Position numbers and translations under genes: made by a program
Notes under the pieces: generated by a model
What the model was told of the DNA's origin: nothing
Database searches by the model: none
Seen by the model: the letters and a program-made list of their open reading frames with translations, nothing else
Source of the DNA: UBA6164 sp964344895
GTDB lineage: Bacteria; Patescibacteriota; Gracilibacteria; BD1-5; UBA6164
Assembly (NCBI GenBank): GCA_964344895.1
Contig: CAYFPB010000004.1
Coordinates: 1 to 40,105, forward strand
DNA length: 40,105 nucleotides
Direction: 5' to 3'
Shown here: positions 32,231-40,105 of the stretch, one piece after another
How positions within the stretch are numbered: position 1 is the first letter of the stretch
Layout: each line of letters opens with the position of its first letter

Positions 32231-33805
32231 ATGAAAAAAATTGTTTTTTTTATCATCTGTCTTTTCAGTATTATTAACCATAGTAATGCTTTTTTTGGTA
32301 GTGCTACTTCCCTTGATCTATACAAAAATATTGATTCTTGAATTGATGAACTACAAAGCAAGATGTTTGAATATGAAATCAACTGATGACCTGAGGAACA
32401 TTGAGTAATAGAAGAAATTCATTTTTTAGCTGCTCTAGATAATAAACCTATTTGCTTAGATAAATCAAAACAAATAAGTAATGAAACATTTAAAGAAATA
32501 GTTGAAAATCAAGATATAAAGACTCTATATAGTTATATGAATGAATATTGTATTAATGATTGAAATATTACAAATGATTTGCTTTTATATTATTTGATGC
32601 TATTTAACACTCATTATGAGAAATCTATAAATCAATCTGAAGAAAAGTCAGAAAAGATATATAAGATATCAAATATATGAATTTATAGTGATTGAATACT
32701 TGAGAACTCTTGATTTGATCTAATAGAAGATATGCAAGAAATAGATAAAGTAATATTTGGAAATAAAAATAACTATAACTGAGATAGTGAACTTGATTTA
32801 TGAGATACTATAAATTGATTAACTGATAAAATCAATAAAGACATGCAAGAGCTTGCAAACAAGCCAATAAAAATATTGGAACTTAAAAACAATACAAATG
32901 AGCAAGAAGAACAAGTCCAAACAAATGGTGATGTTGTTAATACAAACACCAATTACGTATGTCCTGATAATACTGAAAACTCATTATCTAGTAATAGTTT
33001 AAATAATATACTTGATGACTTAGAAGAAAATTTAACTAACTCTTGAACTATTAATAACAGTGATTCTAAAACAACTGAATCAAATAAAAAAGAACCTAAA
33101 CCAACTATTGTAAAAGATTGAGAATATACAAAAATAACAGATCACTCTATGTTTCCATGTAATAGTTTTTTCTGTATTACTATAGAGTTTGTAATGTATA
33201 ACCACTCTCTATTTGGTTGATGAGAAGATGTTTCTATAGAATATCTATTAAATAGATCAAATAAACACCTTAGAAAGTTTGCATCAACATCACTAGTTCC
33301 TGCAAAAATGACAATTTGAAATTTTGAACTAGGTTTAGATCAATTAAACCTACCAGAAATATTTCACCTAGGTTTTCAAGTATCAAAAAAACCAATTCCA
33401 ATATTAAACCTAGATAAAAAAGAAAAAAAAGATGAGACAGAGTTAGCTGCAAAAAGTATGTTAAAAAGATATTATGAAGCAAATTGACTTGATTATACAA
33501 GAAGAAATGATTTAGTTTTATTAGCTAAACTTGAACAAGAAAAACAATCAGTACAAAATTCTGCTGAACTTACTCCAAAAACTGCTTTACAAAAACAACA
33601 AGAATATGAAGATTATCTTAAAAATAAACAAGAAAGTTCTGAGTATATAACTAAAGCTATTCAAAAAAAGGCATCTTACTGATCTTTACAACAATTTGAA
33701 GAACAATTTATTGAACTAGAGAGATTTACTCTGGGATTAACTGATTATACATGAAATCTCAAATCAATTATTAAAAAAATGAATGAGGAAATACCTACCT
33801 ATTAA
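32231..33805 (+). CDS. Secreted hypothetical protein, 524 aa
   Basis: Signal peptide (MKKIVFFIICLFSIINHSNA) then a mature protein with few Cys. Residues ~20-200 are helical, ~215-290 a low-complexity Asn/Thr/Glu linker (EQEEQVQTNGD). A C-terminal domain (~300-524) starts with FPCNSFFCITIEFVMYNHSL and continues into Gln/Lys-rich coiled helix. No family recognised. The next gene, 8 nt later, is also exported and similarly helical, so the two probably act together at the cell envelope. Confidence 0.8.
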
Positions 33806-33813
33806 TTAAAAGT

Positions 33814-35118
33814 ATGAAAAAATATATTCTTTTTATTACATTATTCTGACTTTTAAGTATATTTAATACTAGTAATGCATCTTGAGCTTGTCCTATAAAG
33901 GATAACACAGCTCAGGCTTTATTAGATTATATAAAAAATAACAATACTGTTATAAAAAATGTAACTGATTCTATTGTTTCAGATAAATGATACAGAGAAG
34001 AACAAAAACAAGACTTAGCTATATTAGAACAAATAGAAAAAGATTTTAAAAAAGCAAAAAGAGAAACAGAATCAATATTTAACCAAATGTTTAATTTTTC
34101 ATGATATTACTCATATTTTAACTATTTTGCAGTATTCCCTATATCAACAGATGTACCTTTTGAAGTTAAAAGAGATTATAGATTACTTGACAGTGAAGCA
34201 AAATCTTTAATAAAATACTTAAATAAAATTGAAAAAAAAGAATTTTTCAATATAATTGTAACCGATCCATGTAAATGAGTATCAGCTGACTATTGTACTT
34301 TTGATGATAATAGAGCAAAATCTATTATTGGAAAACTTATAGAAAACAATGATAGAGTACTTGATTTATATAGACTTACAGTTATGTGAGAAGCTCATAG
34401 TTTTGACTTAGATACTGAGTTAAATCTAACTGATGAAAACTTTTTTGAAGAGCTTCAAGCTAATTATAAAACAGAAATAATGAGTGCATGTAATAGTGAA
34501 AAATGAGGTTTTATGGATCAAATATCAAAAGCTATTGATAATATAAAATCTCTTCAAGAACAAGCTGAAGGATGAATTGAAAAATGGCAAGATGCAATAG
34601 CTTTACTTTTATGAGAAAGACCTGATGAGGAAAGAAAACTAGAAAGAGAATTATTATTACAATACTTAAAAGAAAGTTGAGTTTCAGCTGAAAACCAAGA
34701 AATAATGCTTCAAAATCTAGAAAAATACAATGCTTGAGAGGTAGATGAAAATAATAGATTTGTATCTAATAGTATTAAGTCTATATGAGACAAACTTGAA
34801 AAAGTTGTTCAGAAATGGAAAAAAGAATTATTTTGAGATTATGCTAGAAAAAAAGGTTGAATTAATCTAAATGAAAAAAGAGTTGTTATAAGTAACTCTG
34901 AAAAATCAAAGGAAATACAAGAAAGAATAGCAAAGCTTTATGAGTCTGAAATACCAGCTGCCAGTATAGAAGATCAAACTACAGCTAAACTTAGAGCAAG
35001 GATAATAAAAACTCATCTAAATATCAATAGTTGAATAAAAACTCTAGAAGAAACTATAAATATTGCTGAAAGAGTTTGTGATAAACCTGATGCTTGAAAA
35101 TGAAAGTGTAGGAATTAA
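33814..35118 (+). CDS. Secreted hypothetical protein, 434 aa
   Basis: Signal peptide (MKKYILFITLFGLLSIFNTSNA, cleavage near SGAC). The mature part is mostly helical with coiled-coil stretches (EKDFKKAKRETESIFNQMF; DEERKLERELLLQYLKESG). Cysteines occur near both ends and in TDPCKGVSADYC, possibly as disulfides. I do not recognise it. Operon partner of the preceding 524-aa protein; methionine aminopeptidase follows after 55 nt with no clear terminator. Confidence 0.8.
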
Positions 35119-35173
35119 TTAACTCCCCTAAGTATCTTAATAGAGATACTTGAAGAATAATAATTATATAAAT

Positions 35174-35917
35174 ATGTTAACAAAACAAGAACTAGAAATA
35201 ATGAGAAAAAATGCAAAAGTTCATAAAAAAATTTTTGCTGAAATAAAAAAAGTATTAAAAGCTTGAACCAAAGCTAGTGATATAGATAAGATTTGTGGTG
35301 ATATTGCTAAAAAATCAAATGTATTATGTGGTTTTAAGTGAGTATACTGATTCCCTGCCAATATTTGTGTTAGTGTGAATGATGTTGTTGTTCACTGATT
35401 ACCTAGAGAAGAAATCATATTCCAAAATGGAGATTTAGTTACTTTTGATTTTTGAATCAAAGATAAAAATAAAGGTATCAATACTGATGCTGCTTTTTCT
35501 GTAATTATCTGATGAGATGAGTACAATCCAATTTGAGCAAAACTAATTAAAGCTAATAAAAATGCTTTATATGCCTGAATAAAAAAATGTATAGCCTGAA
35601 ATACTATTTGAGATATTTCTGCTGCTATCCAAGCTGAAATAGAGTGAGCTTGATTCAAAGTAGTAAAAGACTTAACTGGTCATGCTATATGAAAAAAACT
35701 TCATGAAAAACCATACATCCCAAACTTCTGAAAAGCTTGAACTTGAGCTAAACTAAAAAAATGAATGACTCTAGCTATAGAACCAATTGTTGGTCAAACT
35801 AGCTGACAAATAGTTGACGAATGAGACTGGGAAATATACATCAAAGACTGAAGCTTATGAAGCCAGTATGAACATACTATTTTAATAACAGATTGAGAAC
35901 CTGAAATTATTGTATAA
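35174..35917 (+). CDS. map: Methionine aminopeptidase, type I
   Basis: 247 aa, usual length for bacterial MetAP1. It removes the initiator Met from new proteins using two metal ions. Ligands are visible: Asp in VTFDFG (~residue 93), Asp in INTDAAF, His in GHAIGKKLHEKP, Glu in AIEPIV and Glu in QYEHTI. VNDVVVHGLP carries the conserved active-site His. Many glycines are TGA. Confidence 0.96.
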
Positions 35918-35956
35918 AAAAACTGAGAAATAATTAATTATTTCTCAGTTTTTTAT
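35916..35956. terminator. Bidirectional terminator
   Basis: Perfect palindrome of about 17 bp per arm centred on TAATTA, with A and T runs at both ends, between convergent genes. Confidence 0.92.
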
Positions 35957-35965
35957 ACCTAATGC

Positions 35966-36490
35966 CTAACTATAACGAAGTCTTTCAAGTACACTTATTT
36001 TATTATTATAGCTTTGAACAAGTAGATTATGTGTTATTATTATTTTATCTAATAAATCTACAACCTCTTTTACCTTATTAACAATGTCATCATTTAATAA
36101 TATTGATCTATCACTGTTATAATAATCTTTATGTTCCTTAAATTCATTCAAAGCTCAGCTTGTAGAATTTAACTTTGTTTTATAAATATTAATAACTCTT
36201 TCTTCCAAATCACCTACAAAAGGACTTTCCCCTTTTAATAACAATTGGACTGAAAATGAAAAACGCCCCAGAGCTTTCGCTATAGTTACTGCGACACTTC
36301 ATAATTCATTAGAGTATGATTTTCTATCTATCTCATCTCTTACATCTCTAGCTATATCTTTTTGCAAATCAAAAAGCTCTTTATCTATATCTGATAAATG
36401 AGATTCTAAAGTTGATATTTGCACTTCCAAATTTTGATTAATTAAATACTCTGGAGAATTCGATTCTTCTACTACAGGTAAACTATTCAT
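35966..36490 (-). CDS. Hypothetical protein, 174 aa
   Basis: A helical, soluble protein with an N-terminal coiled coil (ISTLESHLSDIDKELFDLQKD), a middle part VAVTIAKALGRFSFSVQLLL, and a C-terminal helix (VVDLLDKIIITHNLLVQSY). No family recognised. The start chosen (MNSLPVVEE) lies 57 nt inside a possible upstream ATG; the shorter form looks more like a normal N-terminus. The middle of the gene has codons rare elsewhere here (GCG, CTG, GGG, CGT, GTC), so part of it may have been acquired or recombined, yet it also has TGA glycines. Confidence 0.7.
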
Positions 36491-36561
36491 ATTTTTTAAT
36501 TTTATATATTTTAATAAATATAAGTATTTATTAAAATAAGTCAACAATAGTTTTCTAATTA

Positions 36562-37722
36562 TTATTTCTTTAATCTAAGTATACTGAAAATAAAAACTCA
36601 AATTATCAACATCAAAACTCAAAAATATAGTTTTTCAAATCAAGTATAAGTAAGAATATATCATGCTATTATTGAAAAACTCACATATCAAATTGTTATA
36701 AATAATGAAAAGATTGATAATATAGTCGACTTATAAGTTTTTGGCGATTTTTTAATAAGTACATTATTTCAAAAACTCATTATAAAACCAGCCAAAATTG
36801 AATTAATTATAATTCAAAATAATGCTCAATAAATATTAAAAAATTGCATTCAAACTGCAGCTAGTATAGCTAGAAATAAACTTATATTTACTATTTCTAC
36901 TTCATCAAAATTATCTTGTAATTTTTTTATTATATAAGCTCACAAAGCTGAGAATATTCAAGTTAGTGCAAATAAAATTCAGATATGTTCTATACTAATT
37001 CATATATATTTTAAGTAAGGTTGGTATGTAAACCAATAAATATTTCAAGTAGCAGAAATTAAAGCTACTATAGTAACAAAATAAAATAAAAAATTATTTT
37101 TAAAAATAAACTTAATTCAAGTAAAAATATGAGTCTTTGTACTATGATTATTTTCTAATTTTTGTCATTTATCTACAATAAAAAATAGAAGAAAAAATAT
37201 AATAGAATAAGCAACTATTGTTCCATAAACTGGGAATAAAGGATTTATAATAAATAAATATCAAGCTACTAAAGAAGATAAAGCTCTTCAAATAAAAATA
37301 TAAATAAAAGCGTTTGCTTGAATATCTTTATAATTGCTTTCTTTTCATTGTAACTCCAAATAGTCATGAATTAAAGCCTCTAAGTTTCATGAAGTAATGG
37401 CAAATCATATTCACTGAAAAATGGCTGATATAACAAACAAGTAAATACTTTCTGCAAAAATCCAAATACTAAATCAACTAATAATAAATATAAGTCATAA
37501 AAAATATATTTTTTTCCTTCAAAACTTATCTGCCCAAGCTCATGATGGTACTTCAAAAAGAAAACTTATAAATCCAGATAATACGGTTAAAACTAATGCT
37601 GTACTAAATGAAAAAGCTAAATAACTAGTAAAAAAGAATGCCCAAATAGCAGTTGTAAATATACAAGCTGATAAAAACTCTATTGCATAAAATAAATATG
37701 TATTTCTTTTTAATGTTTTCAT
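36562..37722 (-). CDS. MFS-type transporter
   Basis: 386 aa with about 12 hydrophobic segments. Loop 2-3 reads GAWADKFGRKKIYFLG, the MFS motif A (G-x-x-x-D-x-x-G-R-[KR]). It is an inner-membrane secondary carrier; the substrate cannot be told, though such compact forms are often drug or metabolite exporters. About 20 glycines are TGA, which makes it a good contrast to the TGA-free gene at 38421. It starts 4 nt after the end of the upstream 161-aa gene, so the two are co-transcribed. Confidence 0.88.
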
Positions 37723-37726
37723 AATT

Positions 37727-38212
37727 TTATTTTATTATTATAACTTTTTCAATACTTAATTTAGTATTTAATTTAATTTGTTCTACTTCATTAATAAAAT
37801 TTAAAATAAATTCTATTATTTCTTGATTAGGTATTAATGATATAGATAATATATTATACTCTTTATTTCTATTTTTAATCAAAAAATCTCATAATAATTT
37901 GAATAATAGCTTAAATTCTATTATTTTTTCAGAAAAATTATTTGAAATAATTATAGCTGAAGTATCTAGATTATTAGATCAACAAAATTTCCTTAAATCT
38001 GAGTTTACTTTAGTTATCACTCAATTAAGTATAGTAAAATTACTTAAAGTGATTTTAGCTCACTTTTGAATATATTCAACACTATCAACAAAATCAACTC
38101 AAAAATCTGATTCTAAAATTGTTAAATATTGTTTTGTTTTAATAAACTCATTAAACCAATCAAAATTTGACCTAACTACAGAAAAATGTATATCATTAAT
38201 AATATTAACCAT
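37727..38212 (-). CDS. Hypothetical protein, 161 aa
   Basis: A soluble, Ile/Asn-rich protein (MVNIINDIHFSVVRSNFDWF at the N-terminus). FTILNGVITKVNSDLRKFCGSNN is in the middle and a helical end closes it. The pattern is vaguely like STAS or small regulatory domains, but I would not name it. It precedes the MFS gene by 4 nt. An in-frame ATG further upstream (to 38344) exists but would translate the GC-richer non-coding region, so I reject it as the start. Confidence 0.7.
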
Positions 38213-38420
38213 GATTATTAATTGTTTTTTATATAACGTTTCACGATATGTGAAGTCCCGAAAAGAGGGATTGGGGTGAATGAAGTGCAACAAGTGAACC
38301 ATTAAAATATTGTTAGACATTCCTAAGTGAAGCAGGAAGTTCAATGAGGTCGGAATGTAGTGGAGAAATCTTGAAATTTACAAGCCAAAGGTAAGACTAT
38401 CTTTAAAGGGACACCTGAGA
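38213..38420. other. GC-richer non-coding segment, left of the foreign gene
   Basis: About 200 bp without a supported gene and visibly richer in G than the surroundings. It has a small hairpin TTCAC-GATAT-GTGAA (~38240-38254), GTTAGAC (38312-38318) and AAGTGCAACAA (~38283-38293). The last is repeated in the segment on the other side of the gene at 38421. It may be an RNA, a recombination site or a remnant of transferred DNA. Confidence 0.5.
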
Positions 38421-38819
38421 CTATCTTAAAAATTTAATTTTATCCTTTGGAATCATTAATTCAATTTCCTTACCATATTCAATTCCAGCAATATATTTAG
38501 ATAAAATTTCCATCATTGTTTTAGGATTTTTTGTTCTTTTTGGATTATATAAAAACCCAGAATAAATTTTATTTTCAAATCTAATTTCTAATTTAATAAA
38601 ATTAAAATCTTCTGGAAATTTTGGACACCAGATAATATCTTTAAACTCAAAATCTGGATTCACAATTTCCCATTCTTTTGGAGAAATATCTACATTAATT
38701 GAACCATTTACCAAAAAATCATGTTCAATCCCTTTTTCTTCAAAGTAAGAAGATTGTTGTTTTACAGTTTGAGTTGCAATACCACAACCATGAACAATTT
38801 TCCCTTTTAATTTTATCAT
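38421..38819 (-). CDS. Probably transferred gene; distant resemblance to CTP-dependent riboflavin kinase-type barrel
   Basis: 132 aa, cytoplasmic. The start LKGKIVHGCGIATQTV, the middle EKGIEHDFLVNGSINVDIS and the end IEYGKEIELMIPKDK parallel the cradle-loop barrel of archaeal-type riboflavin kinases (DUF120: G-x-V-x-S-G-x-G, P-x-x-G-T-L-N-V, D-G-D-x-V-E). Key substrate residues are not clearly kept, so function is open. Oddity: all its glycines are GGN with no TGA, and its Ile codons are almost all ATT, unlike every neighbour. It can be read under the standard code. It sits between GC-richer non-coding segments. I infer recent acquisition from a standard-code donor. Confidence 0.8.
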   Translation of the reverse strand: MIKLKGKIVHGCGIATQTVKQQSSYFEEKGIEHDFLVNGSINVDISPKEWEIVNPDFEFKDIIWCPKFPEDFNFIKLEIRFENKIYSGFLYNPKRTKNPKTMMEILSKYIAGIEYGKEIELMIPKDKIKFLR

Positions 38820-38910
38820 AATTTAATTGAATTAATAATGTTAGAACAAAGTGCAACAAAGTAATTTTTGAAAGAGAGTTTGACGATAGGCCAAAAAAGG
38901 TTCCACAGGC
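38820..38910. other. Non-coding segment, right of the foreign gene
   Basis: 91 bp with AAGTGCAACAA (~38849-38859), shared with the left segment, and GTTAGAA near 38840. It ends in a G/C-richer stretch (GGCCAAAAAAGGTTCCACAGGC). No gene. Confidence 0.5.
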
Positions 38911-39519
38911 TTAATTATCATTAGATGTATTTATTATTCTTCATTTCTTAATAAAAGTGTATCAAATATTTATCACAACATAAGTAAATATAATTATACT
39001 TATTATATATAAATAAGGAATTGAACCTGAAATTATACTTTTTTCTCATATAGTAAAAATACTTAATTCATCTCAAATATTTTTACCATTATATACTTTG
39101 TAACTAACTAATTCTTTTTTCTTAATATAATCTGTATTAAATTTATATTTATAAGTTATATAATATAAATTAGTTTTATCTCAACTAACATCCTTACTAA
39201 TAACTTTTACTATTTTTTTGTCTCATAAGGTACTTATTTTAACCCTATCATATATATCTACAAAAAAAATACTTACAATTGTATATATAAGAAAAATAAA
39301 ATATAAATAAAATGAATATTTTGAAAAAGTTAATACTAATAATAACAATAAAGAAGCTCATAAAAAAATAGACAATGATCTTAATAATGTAATTTGATCC
39401 TCATCATATACAATAGAATTATACCAAAAATAGTTTGCAAATCATAATAATAATCAACTAATAAATATTATTTTTCAATATTTCTTTATTATATTTTTAT
39501 TCATATCTAAATTAAGCAT
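38911..39519 (-). CDS. Membrane protein with extracytoplasmic domain, 202 aa
   Basis: Three hydrophobic segments: ~18-32, ~48-85 (probably two helices) and ~163-188. The loop of ~75 residues between the last two (KIVKVISKDVSGDKTNLYYITYKYKF) is beta-rich and resembles the DUF3592-type 'SxxxxG...YxVxYxYxVNG' fold. That is a weak resemblance, so I call it only a membrane protein. TGA glycines are present. Start chosen at MLNLDMNK; a start five residues later is equally possible. Confidence 0.75.
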
Positions 39520-39551
39520 TTATTTATATTAAGTTACAAAATTAATTATTA

Positions 39552-39959
39552 TTACCATACTCAAATTTCATATTTATTATCATATATTCAATTATCATTT
39601 TTTAATAATTCTTGTTTAATATCACTTTCTAAACAAGTTGAAAGTCTATATCAATTATTTGGTAATCAATCTTTTTCAAATGATTCATAATTATATCAAA
39701 AAGTACATCCATTAATAGTTTGCCCTTGATTTTTATCTACAGGAATACCATCAATCAAATAAATAGTAATACTATCTAGTGATTTTGGATACTCCATAGT
39801 ATCTTGATAAACTTGTTCTAGAGATGATTGAATTAATTTCAAATCTAATATTCTAGCATCATCCCTAACTTCTTTTATATCTGTTTTTAGTTCCTTTTCT
39901 GATAAAGAACACGATGATACAAGTATAAGTGATAATAATATTAATAATACTTTTTTCAT
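39552..39959 (-). CDS. Lipoprotein with pseudopilin-like periplasmic domain
   Basis: 135 aa. The N-terminus MKKVLLILLSLILVSSCS is a lipoprotein signal with lipobox VSSC (Cys ~residue 17). The rest follows the type II pseudopilin/GspG head layout: DARILDLKLIQSSLEQVYQD with YPKSLDSI, then G-x-P-V-D near the middle, a Cys in INGCTFGYNY, and YRLSTCLESD at the end. Normal pilins carry this domain behind a prepilin leader and a long hydrophobic helix, both absent. A pilin-fold domain on a lipid anchor is thus inferred. A prepilin peptidase gene lies at 6618-7586. The longer start at 39989 would bury the lipobox, so I prefer 39959. Confidence 0.75.
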
Positions 39960-40105
39960 AATTAAAGATGATAAGTAATAAAATAACAAGAGTTTTTAAG
40001 ACTTTTCTTTGTCTATTATTTTTATTTCTTTTTAAAAAGAAAGATAAAATATAAAATTCCTTATCCATCTCTCTCAAAAATTACGAGTGAAATAAGTAAA
40101 AAATA
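39960..40105. other. Upstream region of the lipoprotein gene, no gene seen
   Basis: A/T-rich DNA. Open frames here are short, Lys/Ile-rich and without support. It probably contains the minus-strand promoter of the lipoprotein gene. Confidence 0.4.

Noticed and set aside
35119..35173. Terminator or REP copy in the gap before map
   Set aside because: AGTATCT/AGATACT forms a short stem but no T tract follows, and CTCCCC is not followed by GGGGAG.
38213..38344. N-terminal extension of the 161-aa gene
   Set aside because: It would translate the GC-richer non-coding segment with its palindromes; the ATG at 38212 gives a normal start.
39865..40077. 70-aa Lys/Ile-rich open frame at the window end
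   Set aside because: It overlaps the lipoprotein signal in another frame, has no motif and looks like random AT-rich sequence.
1..40105. CRISPR array, tRNA or rRNA genes, transposase
   Set aside because: No regularly spaced repeats, no cloverleaf with a TTC loop, no rRNA-like segment and no transposase motif was found on either strand.

Overview
This 40.1-kb window is very AT-rich and uses TGA as a sense codon for glycine. The recoding is visible at invariant glycines: both Walker A loops of ClpC, the HYGH motif of IleRS, the KTG box of PBP1A, and the GGEP motifs of the radical SAM enzymes. Trp is still TGG, and genes end only in TAA or TAG. This is NCBI code 25, known from Candidatus Absconditabacteria (SR1) and Gracilibacteria (BD1-5/GN02). 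The window therefore comes from one of these reduced, probably host-dependent CPR/Patescibacteria lineages. A caller using the standard code would split almost every gene here. All coordinates below are for full-length genes read with TGA=Gly.

Layout. (1) 1-6.6 kb: a T-box leader with a very short specifier hairpin, then ileS, a nuclease-like hypothetical, a HAD phosphatase, an acidic coiled-coil protein (-) and a YbaB/EbfC protein. (2) 6.6-10.9 kb (-): an A24 prepilin peptidase and a 1063-aa secreted surface protein. (3) 10.9-21.4 kb: a divergent locus resembling a His-Xaa-Ser (Hxs) radical-SAM peptide-modification system. On the minus strand are an HxsB-like SPASM radical SAM enzyme and an HxsD-like protein. 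On the plus strand is a tight run: a second radical SAM enzyme, two U32 proteins resembling UbiU and UbiV, a HemW-like radical SAM enzyme, a lipoprotein, a membrane-anchored protein, a 70-aa His-Ser-rich peptide and a Cys-rich secreted protein. (4) 21.4-26.7 kb: a small hypothetical (-), a LytR-CpsA-Psr protein and a class A PBP, all cell-wall related. (5) 26.7-28.2 kb: two unknown minus-strand genes bracketed by a perfect 57-bp direct repeat that includes the end of the PBP gene and its terminator. (6) 28.2-35.9 kb: peroxiredoxin, a YtxH-like protein (-), ClpC, two secreted hypotheticals and methionine aminopeptidase. (7) 35.9-40.1 kb (-): a hypothetical, an MFS-like transporter, a hypothetical, a gene with foreign-looking codon use inside GC-richer non-coding DNA, a membrane protein and a pilin-like lipoprotein.

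How it fits together. The most interesting part is region 3. Two or three radical SAM enzymes, a U32 pair of the type that carries out O2-independent hydroxylation in ubiquinone synthesis, and a short secreted-looking peptide with six His-Ser pairs lie together with exported lipoprotein, membrane and Cys-rich proteins. I infer a peptide-modification and display system. The U32 pair is an addition I do not know from described Hxs loci. Other points of note are the T-box architecture, a palindromic element that sits in frame inside ileS and recurs between the hxs-like genes, the 57-bp duplication, and the single gene with no TGA codons. I saw no tRNA, rRNA, CRISPR array, transposase or recombinase.
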